From Galeruca laticollis (lineage: Eukaryota; Arthropoda; Insecta; Coleoptera; Chrysomelidae), in the NCBI GenBank assembly GCA_963921935.1, contig OY998180.1, forward strand, positions 43,547,231-43,611,230: a stretch of DNA of 64,000 bases. Reading direction: 5' to 3'. Shown here piece by piece: positions 43,477 to 53,124 of the stretch (its first letter is position 1; the number at the start of each line of letters is the position of its first letter). Made by a program: the position numbers and the translations under genes. The notes beneath the pieces were generated by a model. That model worked only from the letters and a program-made list of their open reading frames with translations. It ran no database searches and had not been told where the DNA came from.

Positions 43477-45128
43477 GCTAGCACTCCCTCTTTTTCAAAT
43501 TAAAAAAAGCTAATGTATAATTTAGGATTAGGACTAATTTGTACCCAAAAAATTAGAATTTGTACCCACTCAGTTTTCCTGAAAAACCGCTATATAAAGT
43601 GGGGGTGCTAGCTTGAGGTCAAGCTAGCACCTCCATCTTTACAAAATCAAATTTTAGTAGCATAAATTTAAACTTTGCATTTAGGACTAATTTGTACCCA
43701 AAAATTAGAATTTTTACGAGTTTTTACCCATCCAGTTTTCCCTGGAAAAGGCTTTTTAATCTGGGGGGCGCTGGTTTGAACACAAGCTAGCACCCACAGC
43801 TTTACATAATCAAATTTTAACAGCATACCCTTCACACTTTCAATTTAGAACTAATTTGTACCCAAAAGCGTTTTTTCATTATTATATTATTTTGTTTATA
43901 AAAGATGATAATAAATAGACCATGTGTTTTATTAATTTTCAAGTAAGTCATTAAAAAATTTTAAATTATCGAAAGTAACTAAAGATAATTAATTTTCGAA
44001 TAAAGAACTAATTTGTACTCATATTGTACCCAGAAAAGTACTTTTTAGAGAGGCGTTCAATTTGACATATCAGCTGTGACTAATATGAATTTAAACACCA
44101 CATTTTCAAAATTATTCTAAGGCCCCGTCTTTCCAAGTCTGAATAAAGTTGTTAATAATATATATTTATCAAATAAGTCCTAGATCGATATTTCCAATAT
44201 TGAATCATTTATATTCGCAGAATATCTAGCATTATTCTACAGTTAAGTTTTTAGGAGCCATAAGTTTGAAATAAACTTGTTTGGGCTGTGAATATCAACC
44301 CACTGAAGCCGATTAACTATGAATTGAGTTTTTCTCTTTTTAATTAATTGTTTCTCGCATTGGCGATTCTAACCGGGTTTAAATAAAAACTGTAACATTT
44401 ATTTTGAAATGGATATTTTACTGATTTGGAGGAACTTGAAGACCAAGAGGTACAAGAAATAAAATTTTGTATTCGTAGTTGGTAAATGTTTCAATAGTCG
44501 CTACGCATCCCCCAGTTTTAAAAAGTTCGTTCTTATGTGATTGGTTCTTTTTAATTTTCTTTTTTATACACTCATGTTTGAGCCTTAATTATTTTGCAGT
44601 TCTATTAACCTGCCCCGTTAAAGGATTAAATTCTCTAGCAATATCTTCCCACACATGTTTCTGCTTCCATGTGACTGCATCACTGGTTCTGTTTTCCACA
44701 AAACGTATATACTTTAAAACAACTTCAATCAGCATCCTCACTTCCAATTCATTGAAGTTTACTGCACACTCTCGTTTATCATTGTTGTGACCATTATTAT
44801 TATGGTTTATTCTGTAAAATGACATTAACTAATATACAATTACAGCATTTTTTTAAATATTTACATGAAATATTAAATGCTGAATTCAGTGCTGTCAAGC
44901 AGGTGACAGCTAATCTAAAATGTATTTTGCAAATTAGTCATAATTCAAAGTTTGAATTTATGCTATTAAAATTCGATTTTGTAAAAGTGGGGGTGCTAGC
45001 TTGAGCCCCACTTTAAATAGCCGTTCTTCAGAAGAACTGACTGAGTACAAATTCTAATTTTATGGGTACAAATTAGTCCTAACGTATACATTCGTTTTTT
45101 TTTAATTTGAAAAAGTGGGGATGTTACA
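43477..45128. mobile_element. Candidate DNA transposon with repeat-built inverted ends
   Basis: The left end has related blocks starting at 43477, 43623 and 43786, each opening GCTAGCAC and including 'ggactaatttgtaccc'. The right end (44980-45128) is the inverse: gtgggggtgctagcttgag... and ...gggtacaaattagtcc. The first left block is itself bounded by inverted GCTAGCACYCCC-type ends, like a 140-bp MITE. At 43606-43633 two such ends meet head to head (GGTGCTAGCTTGA, 2 nt, then its complement). The middle carries a Myb/SANT-like ORF. Part of the interior (43840-43990) recurs inverted at the right edge of the window. Superfamily unknown; no transposase is present. Confidence 0.5.
44482..44825 (-). 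pseudogene. Myb/SANT-like DNA-binding protein remnant
   Basis: The ATG at 44825 opens MSFYRINHNNNGH...; then comes VNFNELEVRMLIEVVLKYIRFVENRTSDAVTWKQKHVWEDIAREFN, the Myb/SANT-like domain common in insect transposon-associated proteins (...F...E...L...V..Y......K.....K...W..I...FN). After NRTAK a TAA interrupts it (44589), but the same frame continues LRLKHECIKKKIKK and ELFKTGGCVATIE, the expected 'KTGGG' tail of the domain. So a single nonsense change splits it. It lies between the inverted repeats of 43477-45128 and probably bound that element's ends. It could alternatively be a captured host gene. Confidence 0.6.
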
Positions 45129-45974
45129 GACATATGTTATTTTCTTTTTGAAAATTTCAAATTGCTAAAAAATCTGTAGCCTGTTATTTGAAAATTTATT
45201 GAAAACTAATTTCCTCACCTGAACTCTTTTCTTCGCAGACGAGTTCACAGATTAGTGATCTCGCTTTAGGTGCAATTATATTGCCATCTATATACTATGT
45301 AGTTGTCATTTTTATTATCAGATTCAATGAAATAATACTTAAAATGACTTTTTTAGATCTAATTTACTGAATTATAAGTAAAAAAAATTGTATTCGTCAC
45401 ACGCTATCATTTTTTAACAACTCCTACAGCTTTACAATTGCAGGAATAATTTATCAGTTAAAATTCTTAGATTATAGGCTTCTAATATTTTTCCCCTCTT
45501 TGGAAAAGTGGAACCAAGCAAATTATCATCAACATATTCATCACCAGCTTGGAAACATTTATATAACCTAAAAACTCGAGCATCTGATAATCATTCGATG
45601 CCCTACTCTTATTTAATAAATAATTTGTTTCAGTGCCACTTATCTCAGAATGTATCTAAATTCTTTGCTTTATTGATATACTTATGTTATTTCTAGCTAC
45701 ACCTCATACATATTCCAATACACTGTAATTGGGCCAATTTTTTCATTCGTTATTAAGTGTTATTGTTTTTCTTATTTACTAAATTAACTTCTCCCTTCTA
45801 CATCTGTATCAGATGCCATCATTACAAAAAAATTTAAAGTGTAAGAAAAACTCATGCAATACTGTTCATAAGTTTGCCAGCTCAAAACAAATTTATTTTG
45901 ATTTATATAAAACAAAAACCAATTTGGGACAAAATAAATAAATTCAATATGAAAATGAAAAAATAATCTTCTTT
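45129..45974. other. Unannotated stretch
   Basis: AT-rich. A 62-codon plus-strand ORF at 45508 has no recognisable domain and is not claimed. Confidence 0.4.
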
Positions 45975-46151
45975 TATATTTCCTTTTATTACTTTCTTAA
46001 AATAATGTTCATGTAACTTGTCCCATTTGCTATCTAATAGATGCCATAAATGTCCTAAGCTCATAGGAAACCGATTTTTCACTCTTCTACGGAGTTCTTT
46101 CCAAATAAGTTCATTAGGAGAAAAGTCAGCTGATTGGAATGGCCAGTACAT
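45975..46151 (-). pseudogene. Tc1-like transposase, C-terminal scrap
   Basis: The minus strand reads WPFQSADFSPNELIWKELRRRVKNRF..., the terminal motif of Tc1 transposases (WPxQSPDxxPxExxW), including the Glu of the DD34E triad in NELIW. It continues LWHLLDSKWDKLHEHYFKKV, the last helix region. The rest of the enzyme and the element ends are not found. Dead fragment of an element unrelated to the mariner at 36.5 kb. Confidence 0.7.
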
Positions 46152-46549
46152 GATTTTAAAATGTTTTCATCTTTCTTCTGTATTCTTTCTCATGTAGAAT
46201 ACAAATAGCAGAAAGCATAAGTCAAAGAAGTAGTCTGAATGTTTAGGATACAGACATTGTTCAAATGCCACTAAATAGAGTCTTAGGAGTTGAAACCACC
46301 CAATATATTCAATAAAATGTAAAACTGTTATTGATAAACTATATAAAATGTGCTACAATATTTTAGCTAACTGCCCAGAATTATGATTTTAAAAGAATTC
46401 AGTGGTCTACATTAACACAATATTACAATTCCAGAGAACAATATGTTGAACTAACACCAATAACTTTGAATGGGAAATAATTAAATCAAAGTGGTTCATA
46501 GTAATCCACCATTTGAATTGAAACCTACAAATGCAGACTGAAAATAACG
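46152..46549. other. Spacer
   Basis: Nothing recognised. Confidence 0.35.
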
Positions 46550-47545
46550 TCTGTGAAGCTGGCAGAATCTTACCAAACCTATTACGATTTTTAATATTCA
46601 TTTTGTACTAATTTGTACCACCCAAAATAATTTTATACCTTTACCCATTAAAGAAAAAAACATGGCGTTGTCAGATTCATGTTAACCTGGAAAGCCCAAA
46701 TTAAAAATAATTAAAAAAATAAAATTAATACAGGAAACTGAAAAACTGAATTTGTACTAATTTGTACCACAAAAAATATTTCAAAATATTAAAGCAAACC
46801 CACTTAAACAACCCCTGCTTTGATAAATTGCATAGCAAGTCCGTTATCCTCCGATTTTTCATTCATTTCCTAAAAATCGAAACACAAAAGTCGATTCTAG
46901 TCGAGTACTAATTTATACAAAAAATAATCAAAAATACTAAAGTCAACCCAGCTTCGATAAATTGAATAGCAATCCCATTCTTCTCTGATCTTTACAATAT
47001 TTTCTGAAAAATGAAATAATAACGTCGATTCTATTAGTACTAATTTGTACCACAAAGAATATTGACGTCAACCCCCTCAAACAACCCCCGTTTCGATAAA
47101 TTGAACAGCAAGCCCATACTTCTCTGATTTTTTCAATATTTCCTGAAGAACGAAATATTAAAGTCGATTCTATTAATACTTAATTTGTATGTACCATTTA
47201 TAATATGTCAAAATATTAAAGTCAACCCAATTAAACAACCCCCTAACCTAACCTAACTCCTGCTTCGATAAATTGAATAGCAAGCCGATTATCCTCCGAT
47301 CTTCTCAAAATTCCTTGAAATACGAAATAAACCTAAAAGTCGATTCTTGAATTTGTACTAAATTGTACCACAAAAAACATTTTAATATTAATATAGGGGT
47401 TGTTTGAGGGGTTTGACGTCAATATTTTTTATGATTCGAATTAGTACTCTAGTACTAATAGAATCGACTTCTTTATTTGGTTTTTCAGGAACTGTTGGAA
47501 AAATCGTAGGATAATGAGCTTGCTAGTCAATATATAAAGATATTC
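46550..47545 (+). repeat. Tandem array, about 150-bp units with an inverted last unit
   Basis: It opens with 'ctgtgaagctggcagaa', then irregular units marked by 'gataaattgaatagcaag' (about 46818, 46967, 47090, 47262). Each unit carries 'actaatttgtaccac', 'gtcaaccc...aaacaacccc' and 'tcctccgat'. The last unit (about 47385-47545) is in reverse orientation ('gggttgtttgagg', 'ttagtact', 'ggataatgagcttgct'). The same family forms the array at 61.85-63.2 kb and opens with the same sequence. Confidence 0.8.
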
Positions 47546-47786
47546 AATGTCAGTATATTTACACATTTTGAAGGCAAATTAATGAAATAAAAAGTCCATA
47601 AATCTTTAATAAAAAACAAAACTCAAAATCATTTTTAAATTGTAAAAGTCACATCAATCGAGAACATACAAAACAGATAAAACATGACATTTTCAAAAGC
47701 AAAAACAGAATTTCTAACATAAATAAAAAATGGCGACATTTTGGAAAACAACTAACTTAAACTTAAAAAATGATTAACTAAAAGTG
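47546..47786. other. Spacer next to the piggyBac remnant
   Basis: No ORF. It may hold the 3' part of the piggyBac element; no TTAA-flanked terminal repeat was identified with confidence. Confidence 0.35.
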
Positions 47787-49471
47787 TCAATCATTTTCAC
47801 CAGCCAAGCACTCACTACATACGTAGTTGGCATGTTCCAAACAAATAGGTTTTTTACAGTATGCACACCTACATATTGTAGGTGTATTTATTTTCTGTCA
47901 CAATAACAACAGCATTGTTTGATGTTTTCGGTTTGTGGTTCAGGTGACTCTTCCTGAATTGGTAAATGTAAAATTTCTCTAAGAAGTCTAATGGTATGTG
48001 GTATCTGATTAATTAACCGCTCTTCGTCTAGTAACTGCATGCTACGATTCTCCAGAAATATTCTTCGAGGTGTATTATCCATATATTTTGAATTGCTCTT
48101 GGAAATAACGAATGAGTTTATTCCAGCTATATTTAGTAGCATATAAAATATAACCATTGGCCAGTGACAAGTCGCACACATCTTGTCCACTGTATCAACC
48201 CCACCTTTTGTTTGATTGTAATCAATTATTATTTGTGGTTTTCCAGTTGCTTTGTCTGCTTTATCTTCATTATGGTGCAAGGTTGACAACATGAGAACAT
48301 TTTTATTTTTTCTGGGTATATAAGATGTTATGGTTACTTTGTCTTGGAATGCAAACATGCTTGTCTTTTCAGGTTGTTTAGCAGGTTGGACAAATTCAAG
48401 TGGAAGTTCCTTTCTGTTTTTTTTCTAATGTTACCAAGAATTGTGAGTTTATGATTTGTTGAAAATGTGTTAGCAACAGCCATGCTTTCAAAGAAGTTGT
48501 CGTCCATTGTAATGTTTCTGCTGGTTCCTGAGATGGGGTGACATAGATAGGAAAGGAGGGATACATTATCAATTTTAACTTTATAAGGTCCATTTGGCAT
48601 AAATTTCCATGTTTGCAGTATAAAACAATTTGGCGTCTACTACAGAATATATTTTGATACCATATCAGTTAGGTTTATTTGGCATATATACCTACTCGAA
48701 AAGCTGCATCTCCCTTGGAATACCACCAACATTTCGCCCACTGTTGTAAGCTCGGAAATACAAAAATATTTAGACAAATTAGAATTAAGTGAATCATAGA
48801 TCTCCCGGATCAGTGCTAATTTTTCGTATTTTTGTCTCTCTATTCTAGTCTTTTTATTGTCAAAACGAATATATTACAACAAAAATCTAAACAGTTCTCG
48901 AGACATTGTCAAACGAAATATCTCCATGGATGTTCCAAATGTTCTAAATAAATAAGAGGCATTTACCCGACTATTTTTTGACATGGAGCATATATAAAAC
49001 AACTCTATAAGCACTTTCAGCTCAATAATGTCTGTGGCCCTTGCTGATCGGTTGTTTGGATGGACATTGCACATTCCAATGTAGATATTTGTATTATCAA
49101 CAATGACTTGCAACATTTCATTTGTAAAAAAATACTCCAAATCTCTGCTGCTGATTTTAACCTTTTTCCATTCCCCTTTACCCAAGGGAAAACATGATAA
49201 TATTTAGGGCGCTTGTTCGTACCCTCCACTTGGTTTGGGTATATTTTCCAATATAATATGCAACTTTTTTGTGCGCCATTTCATCCAATATTTCATCTGG
49301 AAGATCCAAGATGTTGTTTGAGTCATCAATATCTTGCTCATCATCCGTGTTGTGATCTTGAATTGCTTCATCATTATCCCTCAAACTCGTGTCATTGATA
49401 GATGGCTTGATATCAGTCTCAATATTATCATAGAGTTGGCGAAGATATTCTTGTTCTTTTTCGTAATTCAT
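47787..49471 (-). pseudogene. piggyBac-type transposase (DDE_Tnp_1_7), degenerate
   Basis: Minus-strand pieces in the right order: an acidic N-terminus (MNYEKEQEYLRQLYDN, ATG at 49471), an ...EIIELKVLIELFYI... region, then RFDNKKTRIERQKYEKLALIREI (the RFD...R....D.L..IR signature), FQGRCSFRVG, YGIKIYSVVDAKLFYTANMEIYA (catalytic Asp in VDA), MDDNFFESMAVA (catalytic Asp), KPQIIIDYNQTKGGVDTVDKMC (DYN..KGGVD, next catalytic region), and in another frame a C-terminal Cys-rich CRCAYCKKPICLEHANYVCSEC domain. Several frameshifts and stops separate them. Order and motifs are of full-length type (about 560 residues). It would excise and insert at TTAA; this copy is dead. Confidence 0.85.
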
Positions 49472-49499
49472 TTCAACCACTGTAATCACATATTTAGGT

Positions 49500-50066
49500 T
49501 TAATAATCTGCAGAAAACTGAAATTAATTAAAATTATTTACCTTAAAAAAATTAAAATTAACAGTAAATGGAGTGAGAGTCCGCATAAGAGCTTAAATCG
49601 AACATGCAGCAACTTGCTCTGTTTACCTCTTAACACTAACTTCGGGACCCCAATGGAAACAGCTACTTAGCGGTACCACAGTGTATTGCTTTCAGGAGCA
49701 GTTAGATCACTCTGCTGATTTTACTGTTCCAATCTTTTCTCTCGCTCACATCCACTCCTGTGAAAGAAATTCCAAGATGCACAGAAGATTTGTCACTTAT
49801 TATGCACAGTGGTTGGCCGTTTAATACGATTTCAAATCATCATTGTATCAGTTGGCTCCACCTCCATGCGCATGGGAATCAATTTCAGGTTGCACAGTGC
49901 AAAAATTGGAACATGAGATCAAATGTGCCGACAACGAATGAGCCAACTGCTTCTGTAAGCTTTAAAATGTGGCAGTACCTCAGATTAAGAAATAAAATAA
50001 ATATGTTTGTTTTGATCTTTTCTTGTCCCAAACATTCTAAGCTCACTTGCGGATACTTGTATATAC
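49500..50066. other. Unannotated stretch
   Basis: No recognised repeat. A 117-codon open stretch at 49760-50113 shows no domain and biased composition, and is not claimed as a gene. Confidence 0.4.
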
Positions 50067-50069
50067 TAC

Positions 50070-50385
50070 GGGGGCTGTATCATGCTAACAAACTGAAATT
50101 TCTCCAAAAATGACAAAAATGTCGTACTTAAAGTACTATAGCACCTGTTGTACTGGCTCTGGTGAGCTGAAACTCAAGATGTCCTGACTAATATTCACTC
50201 ATAAAATTGGTGGCTTATTGCACTCCGGAGGCTGTATCCTGCTAACAAACTAAAATTTCTCAAAAATGGCAAAAATGTCGTACTTCAAGTACCATAGCAC
50301 CCGTTGTACTGGCTCTGGTGGGCTAAAAATCAATAGGGTTCATCTGTGAGGTGTCCTGAACAATATTCAATCATACACACAGGAT
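50070..50385 (+). repeat. Tandem dimer, 157-bp unit
   Basis: Two copies share 'ggctgtatc.tgctaacaaact', 'aaaaatgtcgtactt.aagtac' and 'gttgtactggctctggtg'. They start at 50070 and 50227 and differ by scattered changes. Confidence 0.75.
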
Positions 50386-52657
50386 TTTTTTTCTAAAAAC
50401 CGTTTTTTTGTGTTGCTCTTGATGAAAAACGTAAAAATAAATAAATAATTTTTTTTTCAAACTCAACTTTTTTGGGGCAAACCAATACTTTTCTCGCATA
50501 TTAGAAAGATTGGGCGGAAAAGTAATATACATTATATAACAATTGTCGAACCCTACGTGGGCAAAGAAAATTAATAAAAAAAATTTAATATTTGTATATT
50601 AAAATAATATATAACCTTCGGAACAGGGGGTTATTTTGACATCAGGGAACACCAAAACGAAAAACTGCATTGAAATTTTTCCGAAGTCGCGTCATGCTAC
50701 TCTCTACAATAGCCCTATTTCATTCTGAAATAAGCCTAAAAATTAGATAGTCGAATGTGTATTATGGAATAGCCCCGTATTTTGGTACTTCGTCAAAATT
50801 ATTCAAGACATATTTTCTAGTACCGTCGGGTTCCGGAAACTTCTAGTATGCGGCTCCCAACAGACCATTGACTTTCAATAAAAACAGACATACAAAAAAT
50901 ATAGCCCTTCATAGAAATCTGTGCGCTCCCGCCAGAACTTTAACTTTTATATATAGTGTTAGACAGAGTCGGATTCAGGGACTACACCCGTCTACGTTTT
51001 CGTAACAATAATTGCTCGTTGGGAATGAAAACCGCTTTGTATCAAATGTCTTACTTCTTTCAACAAAACGCTGCTTGATAAATAAATAATTTTTGAAAAT
51101 ATATTTGATTTAAAAATAAAATTGATACGCCATTGGTGTCGGTTTGCTTTAAATATATTATCGTTTTTTAATATATTTTTAAACTGGCTTTGGAAGAACT
51201 TTACATTTCTCACTTTTTTCACATGTTTCGCAGCCCAACTGAAGTTTCTCAGACATGCAGAGACCACAAATCGATCATCACGTGCGGATCCTGACCTAGT
51301 GTAGTTACCGGTTTTACTAAATCTAGGACCTCAGCCACATAATATTGGCTACGGCCATATTGATTAAAGCCACTACCTTTGCATCATGCATCGCTGTTCA
51401 AATCACTTTATTACATTTCATTTTTCGACGCCATATATTTCAACACATAATCGGTGTGGTTGTTAATATAAACACAATAAATGAATTTTTTATCAACTAA
51501 TGAGTGCCTTTTTGATTTTAAGTACTTATACGAGGGTTGATCTAAAGTAATATATGCCATATGAGGTTTTAAACTTTAGAATAAATGGGAAATGTACAAT
51601 ATCATCCTGATTCTGTTGATTCGTACTGAAATCTTTATTTAACCTATGAATGAATGAATAGTTCATAATGGTAGATATATACTCAAACCAAAAAGTTTGA
51701 ACAGTGTAATGACCTGGTAACGTACACATAAAGATGAAAGCGTTGTTGTCATATTTAATTCTAAAGATTCGTTATCTTCAAATGTATTCTTGAATTTTTA
51801 TAAATTCAGTTATGTATGTAATACTACGATTTATGAGTCAATAGAAAAAGATTATTTTTATGAAATAAACTTTGTACTTCTATCTAACTTTCGTCAAATA
51901 GTGGCAACGTCTGCCTGAATTGTGACACGAAAGACGCCTGTCTCGTTTTTGCTCATTCCTCAGACAAGGAAAGACGAATGAACTAGTAACAAAGTTTGAA
52001 CAGTCACACCTGTGGCGGAACAATAATGTGAACAGAAACTAAATTAGAATGGAAAAAAAGTATTAGGAACTTTCAAATATTTTATTTGTTGGAGTTCGAT
52101 TGTATTATCTAAAATGTATTAAACATTTTTAAGTATCTAGAGTAATCAAAAATTTCTGTTTAGATACGAACTTAGATTAAATTAGAACACATATATCAAG
52201 AAAGAAATTTACACATTTTTAAAACCAAAACAATATTTATTCTAAAAATATGTACATTACAAATAAGAATTAAACAAACAATAGAAAAATATGAATACAT
52301 GATATTCTCGTGTCCAATTATCCTGAGATTAAAATTCCTTTGGTTTTCATTGAAGAATTTTATTTATTTTATAAATGTTCAGGGATAGTTCAGGAAAATC
52401 TAACAATGCTGTTTTTGCAAGACCTATATCGTTACAGGCGGAGGTCATTGCACTTTCCAAACTTTATGGTTCGACTAACTGTTAATAAGGGATGCATTCA
52501 GCTGTAAATTCCAGAATTCCTTTATCAATTATTTAAATAAAAGTGATAACATTAATGTTGAAATTGTGTTTTTCTCATTAATTTATTTTGGCCGTACCAT
52601 TAAAAATATTGATTAAAAGGACAACACTTTTATATTTGATCAGATTATTTGGTTTTT
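50386..52657. other. Two kilobases, mostly unrecognised
   Basis: AT-rich. At 51528-51560 'tacgagggttgatctaaagtaat' resembles a mariner end (TA, then an AGGGTTGAT.TAAAGTA pattern similar to the element at 36479), but no matching inverted end was found. At 50530-50560 'tgtcgaaccctacgtgggc' resembles the primer-site sequence of 9848. Neither is enough to define an element. Confidence 0.35.
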
Positions 52658-52862
52658 AGGATCTGAGCAATACAGCTTTCGCAAAGTTGCAAATTACACT
52701 AAACTCCTGCTTAATATTTAAATACGTACCAGAATATACAAGTATTTACCATAATATACAATAATTTATGAACATTACTAAAATAAACTAATATTGACTT
52801 TTGATAGTCCGACTAACTGCATTAATTACAGGTTTTTCCTATATCTAAACTACATTACTAAG
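52658..52862 (-). repeat. 3' LTR of the Bel/Pao element, with deletions
   Basis: It matches 56633-56952 in order but is shorter by about 115 bp, spread over several gaps. The boundary is taken where similarity ends. Confidence 0.65.
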
Positions 52863-53124
52863 CATTTATGACAACTTGCATATATGTCAAATGATCATCC
52901 CAAAAAGGTTGCAAGCTGTGTTGTCATTTAACGTCTTGTGAAAATATTATATTAAAGAGATTTTAACATACATCGCGTTCAATAAACAGGAGAGAGAGGA
53001 GGAGAGGAAAAACAAAATAAATCTAATCGAGTGAGAGGGATATAGAATAGGATTAAAAAACAAAGTGAAATGAAATACAAATGACGCAAAATTGCGTTCC
53101 TTGCCAAATGGCAAGAAACACAGT
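52863..53124. other. Bel/Pao 3' untranslated remnant
   Basis: Contains a purine-rich stretch (ggagagagaggagaggaaaaac at 52989-53010, plus strand) and no ORF. Confidence 0.4.

Noticed and set aside
46407..46601. Minus-strand 64-codon ORF before the tandem array
   Set aside because: Overlaps the array start and has no recognisable domain.
49760..50113. 117-codon plus-strand ORF as a host gene
   Set aside because: No domain, irregular composition, runs into the 157-bp dimer, and no splice or promoter context.
50530..50560. Primer-binding site of a plus-strand LTR element
   Set aside because: The string tgtcgaaccctacgtgggc resembles the site at 9848, but no LTR repeat or coding remnant accompanies it.
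51528..51600. Second mariner element
   Set aside because: One end-like sequence (TA then cgagggttgatctaaag), but no inverted partner and no transposase remnant nearby.
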